A stretch of 64,000 nucleotides of DNA from Kitasatospora cineracea (GTDB lineage Bacteria > Actinomycetota > Actinomycetes > Streptomycetales > Streptomycetaceae): positions 5,518,001 to 5,582,000 of the forward strand of contig NZ_RJVJ01000001.1 in NCBI RefSeq assembly GCF_003751605.1, read 5' to 3'. A program made the position numbers and the translations under genes. The notes below the pieces were generated by a model. The model saw only the letters and a list, made by a program, of their open reading frames with translations. It did no database searches and was not told the DNA's origin. Shown one piece after another: positions 51,002 through 59,738 of this stretch (position 1 is its first letter; the number at the start of each line of letters is the position of its first letter).

Positions 51002-52228
51002 ATGGCGAACACCACGAAAACGACGGACACCACGGACACCACGAGCACGGCGGACGTGGCGATCGTCGGTGGCGGACCGGGCGGGCTGACGCTGGCCCGG
51101 CTGCTCACCATGCGCGGCGTCCGCGTCACGGTGTACGAACGCGACGCCGGGCGGGCGGCCCGCACCCAGGGCGGCACGCTCGACCTGCACGCCGACACCG
51201 GGCAGCGCGCCCTGCGCGCGGCCGGCCTGACGGAGGCGTTCCGCCGACACGCCCGCCCGGAGGGGGAGGACATGCTGCTGCTCGACCACACCGGCACCGT
51301 CCTGCACCGCGACGACACCCCGGACGACTCGCCCGCGCTCCGCCCCGAGATCGACCGCACCGACCTGCGCGACCTGCTGCTCGACTCCCTCCCGCCCGGA
51401 ACGGTCGCCTGGGGCCGCGCCCTGCGCACGGCGACCTCCGGCGACGGCAACGGCGGAGACGGCGGAGACGGCTGGCAGTTGGAGTTCGCCGACGGCAGCC
51501 GGGCCGAGCACCGGACGGTGATCGGCGCGGACGGCGCGCACTCCCGGCTCCGGCCGCTGCTCACCGACGCCACCCCGCGGCACCTCGGCGTCAACACCGT
51601 CGAGGGCGCGATCCCCGACCTCGACCGCACCCGCCCCGACCTCGCCGCCGTCGTCGGCCGCGGCAGCTACTGGGTGGTCGGCGACGGCCACTCGCTGGTC
51701 GCCCAGCGCTGCAGCGACGGCTCCGCCCGGATCGGCCTGACCTTCTACGGCCCCGCCCACCGGGCCCCCGACTGGCTCACCACCTGCGGCATCCCGTTCG
51801 AGGACCCCGACGCGGCCCGGGCCGCGCTGCTCCCGCTGTTCGCCGACTGGACGCCCGAGTGCCGCGCCCTGATCGCCGCCTGCACCGGCCCGCTCACCCC
51901 CCGCACCCTCACCGCCCTCCCGGTCGGCCTCCGCTGGCCGCACCGCCCCGGCCTCACCCTGCTCGGCGACGCCGCCCACCTGATGCCCCCCGTCGGCCAC
52001 GGCGCCAACGCCGCGATGCGCGACGCCCTGGAGCTCGCCACCGCGCTCGCCGCCACCCCCGACGACCCGGACGCCGCCCTGCACGCCTACGAGGAGGAGA
52101 TGTTCACCCGCACCACCCGGGTCGCCGCCGAATCGGCCCGGATCCTGGAGATGATCACCTCCCCGGCCGGGGCGCCCCGGATCGCCGCGTTCTTCCGGGG
52201 CGAGGACGACCGGGCCGCGGCCCGGTAG
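51002..52228 (+). CDS. TetX-like FAD-dependent monooxygenase
   Basis: A 408-residue flavoprotein monooxygenase from ATG 51002. The N-terminal FAD motif is VAIVGGGPGGLTLA with the ribose-binding YERD after it; the DG-type motif is VIGADGAHSRLR; the second FAD motif is LLGDAAHLMPPVGHGANAAMRDA (landmarks GDAAHLMPP and GANAAMRDA). It belongs to the group containing TetX and related hydroxylases of aromatic polyketides. With a divergent TetR_C regulator it may hydroxylate a tetracycline-like or phenolic compound. A Thr/Asp-rich tail at residues 1-17 is unusual and probably disordered. Confidence 0.88.
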   Translation: MANTTKTTDTTDTTSTADVAIVGGGPGGLTLARLLTMRGVRVTVYERDAGRAARTQGGTLDLHADTGQRALRAAGLTEAFRRHARPEGEDMLLLDHTGTVLHRDDTPDDSPALRPEIDRTDLRDLLLDSLPPGTVAWGRALRTATSGDGNGGDGGDGWQLEFADGSRAEHRTVIGADGAHSRLRPLLTDATPRHLGVNTVEGAIPDLDRTRPDLAAVVGRGSYWVVGDGHSLVAQRCSDGSARIGLTFYGPAHRAPDWLTTCGIPFEDPDAARAALLPLFADWTPECRALIAACTGPLTPRTLTALPVGLRWPHRPGLTLLGDAAHLMPPVGHGANAAMRDALELATALAATPDDPDAALHAYEEEMFTRTTRVAAESARILEMITSPAGAPRIAAFFRGEDDRAAAR

Positions 52229-52297
52229 CCCGGAGAGGAGGGGGGAAGGGGCTCCGGACGGGAGAGGCCGGACGGGAGGCCGGACAGGAGGCCGGGC

Positions 52298-53704
52298 TCA
52301 GCGGTCGCGGCGCAGCTCGCAGGGGTGCGGGAGGTAGGAGCCGAGGAAGCCCTCGCGGTCGCCGCTCTTGTAGGCGACCGCCCGGCCGGTCAAGTCACCG
52401 TCCCGCAGCCGCAGTTCGAGGCCGGTGGCGGGGCCGGCGAGCCGGGCGTCGGAGGTGGGCAGTTGCAGCGGGGTGTCGAGGCGGACGTCCCAGCGGTCGG
52501 AGGCGAGGGCCGGGACGGTGACCGGCGGGTGGTCGGCCAGCCGGACTTCGACCAGGCCGTCCGGCTGGACGGTGAGGCCGAGCGGGACAGTGGTGTCGTG
52601 GGCGGTGATCCGGCCGGACCAGCTGCCCGGGGACAGGGTGAAGGGCCGGGCGGGTTCGACCGCCGGGGCGAAGTGCCGGGGGTCGAACCCGGGGGCCAGC
52701 ACGCCCGTCAGGTACTCGACCACGGCGTTGCGGGCGGTCTTGTCGGTGGAGTTGGCCAGGACGGCCAGCGACAGCCCGCGCCCGGGCAGGTCGAGCATCA
52801 TCGCGGCGACGCCGCCCATCCCGCCGCCGTGACTGCCGATCACCGACCCGTCCGGCGTCCGCTGGACGACCCGGCCCAGCCCGTAGCCGAGGCTCTCCGG
52901 GGCGAAGATCGCGGGCGCGTCGTGGACGGCCGCGGCGGTCTCCGGCTTCAGCAACCCCAGCGCCCGGCGGGCGAACAGCGCGACGTCGCCGGCCGTCGCC
53001 CAACCGGAGGTCGCCGCCGGGTGCCCGGTGTGGCACGGCGGGTACGCCCGCCCGTCCGGCGTGTACCGCACCGCGGACGGCGCCGGCCCCGGGTGGACCG
53101 GCCCGAAGGCGAAGCCCGCCAGCCCGAGCGGCTCGGCGACCCACTCCCGCAGCAGCGTGCCCAACTCCCGCCCGGTGACGGCCTCCAGCAGCCGGGCCAG
53201 CTCCTGGTAGCCGAGGTTGGCGTACTCGAACTCGGCGCCCGGCTCGTGCAGTTGACGGCGGTAGTGCTCGATGTCGACCGCGTCCCCCGGGGCGTCCGAG
53301 GAACCCGGGGCGGAGTAGGCGAAGTCGTAGTAGGACGGGAACCCGCCCCGGTGCTGCAGCAGTTGACGCACCGTCGGCGCCGTCCGGCCGAACCCGGCCG
53401 GCAGCGGCGCGTCCAGGTCCAGCAGGCCCCGGTCCGCGGCCAGGCAGACCGCGAGCGCCGTGAACGCCTTGGTCGTCGAGGCCAGCCCGTACGCCGTCCC
53501 GGGCGTGGCCGCCCGCCCCGCCGCGACGTCCGCCCACCCGTACGCCCGGGCCAGCACCAGCTCCTCGCCCGCCGCCACGGCCACGCTCACCGACGGGCAG
53601 CCGGTCTCCGCCAGCACCCGCCCGCACACCTCGTCCAGCCCACCCGGCCCGTCCAGCCCACCCGGCCCGTCCAGCGAACCGAACCCGTCCAGTCCGTTCA
53701 GCAT
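52298..53704 (-). CDS. Serine hydrolase of the beta-lactamase/PBP family (class C-like)
   Basis: A 468-residue protein from ATG 53704. The active-site elements are S76-TTK79, Y161-A-N163 and HGGG near 293, so a class C beta-lactamase/D-aminopeptidase/esterase fold (about 25-345). The C-terminal 110 residues form a beta-rich domain (lipocalin-like) as in several esterases. No signal peptide; residues 8-24 are a Gly/Leu/Asp repeat (DGPGGLDGPGGL). The cytoplasmic location suggests an esterase or peptidase rather than resistance. It is convergent with the monooxygenase gene. Confidence 0.85.
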   Translation of the reverse strand: MLNGLDGFGSLDGPGGLDGPGGLDEVCGRVLAETGCPSVSVAVAAGEELVLARAYGWADVAAGRAATPGTAYGLASTTKAFTALAVCLAADRGLLDLDAPLPAGFGRTAPTVRQLLQHRGGFPSYYDFAYSAPGSSDAPGDAVDIEHYRRQLHEPGAEFEYANLGYQELARLLEAVTGRELGTLLREWVAEPLGLAGFAFGPVHPGPAPSAVRYTPDGRAYPPCHTGHPAATSGWATAGDVALFARRALGLLKPETAAAVHDAPAIFAPESLGYGLGRVVQRTPDGSVIGSHGGGMGGVAAMMLDLPGRGLSLAVLANSTDKTARNAVVEYLTGVLAPGFDPRHFAPAVEPARPFTLSPGSWSGRITAHDTTVPLGLTVQPDGLVEVRLADHPPVTVPALASDRWDVRLDTPLQLPTSDARLAGPATGLELRLRDGDLTGRAVAYKSGDREGFLGSYLPHPCELRRDR

Positions 53705-53885
53705 CCTGCGACCCCTCCCGTTGCGTCGACCGGGCCGATGCTAGTGCTGCGCCGACGAACGGATGACGCCGGGCCGGGGAGGGCGGTGCCGGGAGGATCA
53801 GCCGGTGGTCTCCGGCCCGATCCTGTGCAGTCCCCCAGTGGGGTTGCCGCCGTCGCGGGTCTCCGGGCTCAGCGGGTCTCCGGGC

Positions 53886-55067
53886 TCAGTGGTGTCCGGG
53901 TGCGGTGGGGGAGGTGGCGCGCAGGGCGATCTCGAGTTCGAGGCGGGTGTCGGGGGAGGTGAGGGCGGGGCCGAAGAGCTGGTGGACGCGGTGCAGGCGC
54001 TGGCGGGCGGTCTGCGGGTGGATGCCGAGCCGGGCGGCGACCTCGGGGGCGGTGCCGCGGCCGGTCTGCAGCCAGGCGAGCAGGGTGGCGGCGAGGCGGT
54101 CGCGCTGCTTGGGGGTGAGCGGCGCGAGCGGGGCCAGGCGGCGGTCGGCGATCAGCCGGACCAGCGCGGGGTCGGTGAGCAGCAGCAGGTCCGCGTAGCG
54201 CTCGCGGCAGTCGACCGGGCGCTGCGGCGGCTCCGGCAGGGACGCCCGGACCAGCCGGGCCCAGCGCAGCGACTGCGCGGCCAGCGCGGGCGGCACCACC
54301 GGGCCGATCACCGCGCCGCGCCCGTGCAGCGCGGCCGCGAGCTGGGGGTCGGTCAGCAGCGCGGCCGGGTCGGGCAGCAGCAGGTGCGGCTGCGGGACGT
54401 CCAGGCCGGCCAGCACGTGCTCGGGCAGCCGGGCCGGGGGCGGGCCGGGCGGCCGGGACGCGGGGCGCGGGTCGAGCGAGACGGCGGCGACCTGCGCGGG
54501 CAGCGGCCAGTCCGCGAGCCGGGCGGCGGCGGCGAGTTCGGCCGGGTCGGCGCCCGCCAGCAGCAGGTCGTGCAGCCGGTGGCGGGCCCGGCCGAGCGCA
54601 CCGGCCCGGTCGGTGCGGGCGTCCACGTAGCCCTGCACGCTGGCCGCGGCGACCTCGTCGATGTGCGCGAACACCGCCTCGGCCAGCGTGACCAGCTGCT
54701 CCGCGGCCAGCCCGCGGCGGCGGGCCACCCGGGCGTACCGGCGCCAGGCGATCCGGGCGCCGAGCCGGAACGCGGCCTGCAGGGCGTCCAGGCTGCGTCC
54801 CTCGGAGAGCTCGCCGCGGCCGAGCGAGCGGTACACCCGCAACTGGCGCGGGCCGGGCGCGGGCAGCCCCGCGACCCGGTCGGTGAACTCGGCCAGCGCG
54901 GTCTCCACGCCCTGCTGGATTCCGGTGCCGAATTGCCCGGAGAGCGGCCGGGAGAATTCCGGGACGGCGGATCTGATCTCCCGGATGATCTCGGCCGCGA
55001 GGGATTGCTGTTCGGCTCTGAGTTCGGTGGAGAAATCGCGGGGAAGCGCCTCCCACGGTCCGCCCAA
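53886..55067 (-). CDS. PucR/CdaR-type helix-turn-helix regulator
   Basis: A 393-residue regulator. The start is TTG 55067, five bases after a strong GGAGGAG. Residues about 1-165 form a helical RsbR-like sensory region; a degenerate GGDEF-like middle follows; the C-terminal PucR HTH is in the last 60 residues, RDRLAATLLAWLQTGRGTAPEVAARLGIHPQTARQRLHRVHQLFG (landmarks LAATLLAWLQTGRG and LGIHPQTARQRLHRV). This class regulates purine, amino acid or antibiotic genes in Streptomyces. It faces the lipase gene across a 485-bp spacer and may control it. Confidence 0.88.
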   Translation of the reverse strand: MGGPWEALPRDFSTELRAEQQSLAAEIIREIRSAVPEFSRPLSGQFGTGIQQGVETALAEFTDRVAGLPAPGPRQLRVYRSLGRGELSEGRSLDALQAAFRLGARIAWRRYARVARRRGLAAEQLVTLAEAVFAHIDEVAAASVQGYVDARTDRAGALGRARHRLHDLLLAGADPAELAAAARLADWPLPAQVAAVSLDPRPASRPPGPPPARLPEHVLAGLDVPQPHLLLPDPAALLTDPQLAAALHGRGAVIGPVVPPALAAQSLRWARLVRASLPEPPQRPVDCRERYADLLLLTDPALVRLIADRRLAPLAPLTPKQRDRLAATLLAWLQTGRGTAPEVAARLGIHPQTARQRLHRVHQLFGPALTSPDTRLELEIALRATSPTAPGHH

Positions 55068-55552
55068 TTCCGCTCCTCCAAGTAGCGATAATCCGTCCGT
55101 CCGGGCCCGCCGGCGTTCCGGCGGAGGCGCGGCCGGTGCCGTCGGGACAGGGGGAGTATGCGGCGGGGTTACCCGCCGGTCAATAGGTTCGGCGCAAGCT
55201 TGCGGCCCGTCACGGCGCCCGGCGCGGACGGAAACACTGACGCCGGTGACAGTCCCGCCGGAGGGGGGACGGAATTCCTGGCACCCGCGGATGGACTTTC
55301 CCCCGACACGCGCCCCGCGTGTTGACGGCGGGTCAGGCCGATCCTAGCTTCATGGCAACCCGGGAAAGCTCGGCGCCCCGGAGGAATTCCGGCGGCGGCA
55401 CGGGCGAAGGTGCGGACCGAAACGGACGACGGCACGGCCCGAAACGGACGACGGCACGGCCCGAAACGGACGACGACACGGCCCGCACCGCGGACCACGG
55501 CGCGGAGACGCCGCGGACGACGGCGCTGACGACGAAGCGGAAGGTGTGCGGA
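55068..55552. other. 485-bp spacer between PucR gene and lipase
   Basis: Contains both divergent promoters. From 55419 to 55484 there are three tandem 22-bp repeats (GAAACGGACGACGGCACGGC then CC), the third with one change. An AT-richer patch at 55182-55205 holds CAAGCTTG, a palindrome. No gene: the open frame that precedes the lipase start lacks a plausible protein and includes the repeats. Confidence 0.6.
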
Positions 55553-56497
55553 ATGCGGAGAAACAGCGTACGGGTGGCACTGCTCGCGGCCCTGGCGGCA
55601 GCGGGACTGCTGGCCGCCGGGACCCAGCCCGCGGCGGCGAGCGGGAGCCGGCCGGTGGAGACCCACTTCTCGATCGGCTTCGTCAAGGGCTTCTTCTTCC
55701 CCGGGAGCAGCCCGGACGGCGCCAACGACTGGTCCTGCCGGCCGTCCGCGGCCCACCCGGACCCGGTGGTGCTGGTGCACGGCACACTGGAGAACCAGAA
55801 CGACAACTGGGGCGGCGCGGCCCCGCTGCTGGCCAACCAGGGCTACTGCGTCTACGCCTTCAACTACGGCGGCCCGAGCGCGGGTTCACCGATCCAGGGC
55901 ACCGGGTCGATCGCCGACGGGGCGCGGACGATGGCCGCGTTCGTCGACCGGGTGCTGGCCGCGACCGGCGCCGCCAAGGTCGACGTGGTCGGGCACTCGC
56001 AGGGCGGGATGCTGCCGCGCTACTACCTGAAGAACCTCGGCGGCGCGGCGAAGGTCGGCAAGCTGGTCGCGCTGGCCCCCAGCAACTACGGCACCACCCT
56101 GGACGGCATCACCGAACTCGGCCGCAGGCTGGGCATCCTGGAGCCCGCCAACGACTTCCTCTCCGTTCCCTGCCAGGCCTGCGTGGAGCAGGAGATCGGC
56201 TCGCCGTTCCTCACCGCGCTGAACGCCGGCGGCGGGACGGTGCCCGGTGTCGAGTACACCGTGATCGCCACCGAGTACGACGAGGTGGTCACCCCGTACA
56301 CCAACTCCTTCCTCCCGCCCGGCCCGCACGTCACCAACATCCTGCTCCAGGACCAGTGCGGGCTGGACGCCACCGACCACCTGGAGATCGGCTACGACCC
56401 GGTGGCGCTGACGGACGTGCTGAACGCGCTGGACCCGGCGCACCCGCGGGCGGTGCCGTGCCAGGTGGTGCTGCCGGTGACCGGGCCGCTGCTGTAA
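55553..56497 (+). CDS. Secreted triacylglycerol lipase
   Basis: A 314-residue extracellular lipase. ATG 55553 begins a signal peptide (MRRNSVRVALLAALAAAGLL, cleavage near AAAS at about 31). The nucleophile elbow is G147-H-S149-Q-G-G, preceded by VVLVHGTLENQNDNW (oxyanion hole). The Asp is probably in TEYDEVVTPY and the His in DATDHLEIGYDP. Cysteines in PCQACVEQE and DQCGL could bridge, as in Streptomyces lipases. It cleaves ester lipids outside the cell. A 15-bp-stem terminator follows, 66 bases after the stop. Confidence 0.92.
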   Translation: MRRNSVRVALLAALAAAGLLAAGTQPAAASGSRPVETHFSIGFVKGFFFPGSSPDGANDWSCRPSAAHPDPVVLVHGTLENQNDNWGGAAPLLANQGYCVYAFNYGGPSAGSPIQGTGSIADGARTMAAFVDRVLAATGAAKVDVVGHSQGGMLPRYYLKNLGGAAKVGKLVALAPSNYGTTLDGITELGRRLGILEPANDFLSVPCQACVEQEIGSPFLTALNAGGGTVPGVEYTVIATEYDEVVTPYTNSFLPPGPHVTNILLQDQCGLDATDHLEIGYDPVALTDVLNALDPAHPRAVPCQVVLPVTGPLL

Positions 56498-56518
56498 CGG
56501 ACGGGACGCGGGGACGGC

Positions 56519-56553
56519 AGGGCGCAGGCGCAGGCGCAGGCGCAGGGGCAGGG
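56519..56553. repeat. GGCGCA hexamer repeat after lipase
   Basis: The hexamer GGCGCA/GCAGGC recurs about five times after the lipase stop. A second hexamer array (TGGGTG) is at 56651-56679, inside the acyltransferase remnant, where it encodes an alternating His-Thr run. Confidence 0.8.
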
Positions 56554-56563
56554 GGCAGTGGCA

Positions 56564-56602
56564 GCGGCGGGGTCCGGCGGCTCGGAGGCCGGACCCCGCC
56601 GC
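56564..56602. terminator. Terminator between lipase and acyltransferase remnant
   Basis: GCGGCGGGGTCCGGC (56564-56578) pairs perfectly with 56588-56602 across a nine-base loop, a 15-bp stem between two convergent genes. Confidence 0.82.
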
Positions 56603-56631
56603 GGGCGGAGGCGGAGCGGTGGTACCCGGGC

Positions 56632-57240
56632 TCAGGCCGGGTCGAGGTCCTGGGTGTGGGTGTGGGTGTGGGTGTGGGGGCGGTGCGGAGCGGCGGGGTC
56701 GGTGGTGGCGGCGATCCAGGTGTCGAGGTGGTGCCAGCGGTCGTAGAGCCAGTCGGCGAAGCGGGCGGGATCGGTGGGGACCCGGTCGGCGCGGAAGGTC
56801 CACCAGCGCAGGCGGACCAGGTCGCCGGGGCCGGGGGCGTAGCCGGGGCCGAGCATCCAGGGGAGCAGGCGTTCGGGGCCGGTGTGGCCGCAGGCCAGGA
56901 CCTGGGTGCCGGGGCGGCGGCGGCCAGCACGGCGAGCGCGCCGGGCAGGTGCGGCGGGAGCAGGTGCGGCATCGCCTCGGCCCGATCGGCCAGCGCGTGC
57001 TGCCCGCGGGCGCGCAGCCGGGCGATCGAGGCGGACCGGCGGGCCGCGCTGTAGTTGGTGCCCTCGGGGGACAGCCAGAGCGCCTCGCCGGGGCCCAACG
57101 ACCGTCTCTGCGCGGTGAGTTCGGCCAGGGCGGCGGCGCGTCCGGCCCGGTCCCAGCGGAACAGGGCGAGCGGGATGCCGCGCAGCAGGGCCCGCAGCCC
57201 GGGCTCCAGCGCGACGCAGCGCTTGGCGATGCCGCGCGGG
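56632..57240 (-). pseudogene. Decayed PlsC-type acyltransferase, 5'-truncated and frameshifted
   Basis: The leftward frame ending near 57240 encodes AKRCVALEPGLRALLRG, then the PlsC substrate motif LSPEGTNYSAARR and a helical block LADRAEAMPHLLPPHL. Near 56910 the sense moves to another frame, continuing VLACGHTGPERLLPWM and WLYDRWHHLDTWIAATTDP to a stop at 56632. One extra C in the 56908-56911 run (on the plus strand) would rejoin the frames. The N-terminal HxxxxD catalytic motif, expected before AKR, is absent, so the gene would be dead even with the shift repaired. The family acylates lysophosphatidate-like lipids. Confidence 0.68.
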
Positions 57241-57306
57241 CCGGTCGGCCCGACCGCGGGGGACGGACCCGGAGGCAGGTGGCGAAGGTGATGGACGGTC
57301 TGGCGG

Positions 57307-57621
57307 ATGGTCCGGCACACGGCTCGGCGAACGGCTCGGCGCGCGGCGGTGGAGGCCGAGATCGCCCGGCACCGGTCCGGGGTGACCGTGCACGTGCTGC
57401 CCAGCGGCGAGGACGAGTTGGTGAAGGCCGGACACGGACCGGTGGCCTCCACTCGTGCCGAACTCGAGACCGTCCGGCGGCGGATCGCGCTCGGGTACGA
57501 CGCCGCCTCCGCATTCCTGGCGGGGCTGCAGCGGGCCCGGCGGGGCGCGCCCGACCCGCACGGCCCGGCCGGCCCGCGGGGCCTGGCCGACCCGCAGGGT
57601 GCGCCGGACGCGGTGGGCTGA
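57307..57621 (+). pseudogene. Possible patatin-like phospholipase C-terminal remnant
   Basis: A 104-codon rightward frame. Residues 12-77 (EAEIARHRSGVTVHVLPSGED, then RAELETVRRRIALGYDAASAFLAGL) resemble the C-terminus of patatin-like lipases as I recall them, where VTVHVLP precedes a helix with regularly spaced R, Y and A. No catalytic GxSxG or DGG motif is present, so if real it is only the 3' end of a lost gene. It points away from the acyltransferase remnant, as if both lost their 5' ends in one deletion. It could instead be chance coding. Confidence 0.4.
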
Positions 57622-58080
57622 CCGCGCGGACGCCCGCCGCGCGCGCCCGGCGGTCGACCGTGGGCCGCCCCGCCGGTGCGCGCCCCTCCCGAGCCCCTGA
57701 ACGCCCCCGCCCGCCGGGGGCGTTCGCACGTCCGGCACCCGAACGGGCACCGGCGCAGGCAGGGGGCGGTCCGGGGTGGTCAGGGGGGTGGCCCGAGGGG
57801 TGGCGCGACCGCATGGCCCGCGGTCGGCGCCGCCAATCCTCCACGGGCCAAGGTTCACCTAATCGGGTGCACGAGGGGGCCGCGCGGGCGTTGCGGGGGC
57901 CGGAACGATCTAGTGTTCCGGAGGCGGCGGTGAGCGCGGCAGCGAGTGCGGCGGACAGCCCACTTCTCGACTCCGTCGGCACTTTCCCCTTTCTTTACCC
58001 GTACCCCCTCAGAGCACCAACACACCCACGGATCTGACGGTGCGTCAGATCCCGTGCGAGACGAAGGAGAGCCCGGCCCG
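57622..58080. promoter_or_regulatory. 459-bp upstream region of the encapsulin gene with two palindromes
   Basis: No credible gene. CCGGAAC (57900-57906) and GTTCCGG (57915-57921) form an inverted repeat with an eight-base centre. Nearer the start, GATCTGAC (58031-58038) and GTCAGATC (58044-58051) are perfect arms around GGTGC, 30 bases before the ATG; this could be an operator or an mRNA hairpin just before the ribosome site. A pyrimidine-rich stretch with TTTCTTTACCC near 57985-58000 is the most AT-rich part. Confidence 0.6.
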
Positions 58081-59486
58081 ATGTCCGTGGACAGCAGCCC
58101 GGAGACTCAGCAGGCCCAGCGCCAGCAGACCAGCCTCACCACCGCCGCGGCCCGCAACCTGGCGACCACCACCAAGTCCGCGCCGCAGATGCAGGAGATC
58201 ACCTCCCGCTGGCTGCTGCGGATGCTGCCGTGGACGCAGACCTCCGGTGGCACCTACCGGGTCAACCGCCGGCTGACCTACACGGTCGGCGACGGCCGGA
58301 TCGAATTCATCCAGACCGGCAGCAACGTCCGGGTGATCCCCCGGGAGCTCGGCGAACTCGCCCTGCTGCGCGGCTACGAGGACGAAGACGTCCTCACCGC
58401 CCTGGCCGACCGCTGCCAGCAGCGCGAGTTCCGGGCCGGCGAGGTGCTGGTCGAGCGCGGCACCGCGTCCGACAAGATCCACCTGGTCGCGCACGGCAAG
58501 ATCAACCAGGTCTCCACCGGCAAGTACGGCGACGACGCGGTGGTCGGCGTGCTCGGCGACGGCGACCGGTTCGGCGAGAACGCCCTGCTCGACGCCGACG
58601 CCACCTGGGACTACACCGCCACCGCCAAGACCCCCGGCACCCTGCTGACCCTCAGCCGGACCGACTTCGAGGCCGTGCTCGCCCAGTCCGAGAGCCTCCA
58701 GGCCCACATCCGCGACTTCGCCAGCCTCCCGCTCCAGCGGCAGAACGAGCTCGGCGAGGCCGAGATCGCCATGTCCGCCGGCCACGAGGGCGAGCACCTG
58801 CTGCCCACCGCGTTCGTCGACTACGAGCTCAAGCCGCGCGAGTACGAGCTCTCCATCGCGCAGACCGTGCTCCGGGTCCACTCCCGCGTCGCGGACCTGT
58901 ACAACCAGCCGATGAACCAGATCGAGCAGCAGCTCAAGCTCACCGTGGAGGCGCTGCGCGAGCGCCAGGAGCACGAGCTGATCAACAACCGGGACTTCGG
59001 CCTGCTCGCCAACTGCGCCTTCAACCAGCGCATCCAGACCCACTCCGGCCCGGCCACCCCGACGACCTGGACGAGCTGCTCAGCCGCCGCCGCGACTCCG
59101 AGTTCTTCCTGGCCCACCCGAAGGCGATCGCCGCCCTCGGCCGGGAGTTCAACGCCCGCGGCCTGTACCCCGACACCGTCGACATGCAGGGCCACAAGGT
59201 CCCGGCCTGGCGCGGCGTCCCGATCCTGCCCTGCAACAAGATCCCGATCACCCCGGAGAACACCAGCTCCATCCTGGTGCTGCGCACCGGCGAGGACAAC
59301 CAGGGCGTCATCGGCCTGCACCAGACCGGCATCCCGGACGAGTACCAGCCCAGCCTGTCGGTCCGCTTCATGGGCATCGACGAGAAGGCCGTGATCAACT
59401 ACCTGGTCACCGCCTACTACTCGGCGGCCATCCTGGTCCCGGACGCGCTCGGCGTGCTGGAGAACGTGGAGATCGCGCACCGCTGA
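58081..59486 (+). CDS. Family 2B encapsulin shell protein (one-base frameshift)
   Basis: ATG 58081 with AAGGAGA upstream. Residues 1-95 and 215-468 are the HK97-fold shell; a cyclic-nucleotide-binding (Crp/Fnr-like) domain is inserted at about 100-213, the mark of family 2B. The first frame runs to codon 325 (NQRIQTHSGP), then loses sense at a CCCC run (59057-59060). From the same point another frame continues DDLDELLSRRRDSEFFLAHPK (landmarks DDLDELLSRRRD and NKIPITPENTSSILVLRTGEDNQG, shortened) to AHR at 59486. One added C restores a 468-residue protein, the family length. Family 2B shells package terpene cyclases such as 2-methylisoborneol synthase or polyprenyl transferases; none is encoded here. 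Unrepaired, the product is 437 residues with a scrambled tail. Confidence 0.88.
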
Positions 59487-59738
59487 GCGGCCCGCACTGA
59501 CGGCTGCCGCCGGCCGTAACCAAACGGCGGCGCACCACGTTGAGGGTGCGTCGGATTGATCATGCCGAGCCGTTTCTGCAGGAGCAGCACCCGCTGCCCC
59601 CGCAGTCGGAACGGCCCGATCCCTCCGACGCGCCCTCGACTGCGCTCCGGCCGGGTCGGCCGCGATCCACCGCAGTCCGGCAGCCCCGCAGTCCACACGT
59701 CCCATCGTGCACAGCCACCGGAAGGTTGGACCACGCCC

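Noticed and set aside
52298..53704. Secreted beta-lactamase causing resistance
   Set aside because: The SxxK, YxN and HGG motifs are present, but there is no signal peptide and there is a C-terminal lipocalin-like domain, which fits an intracellular esterase or peptidase better.
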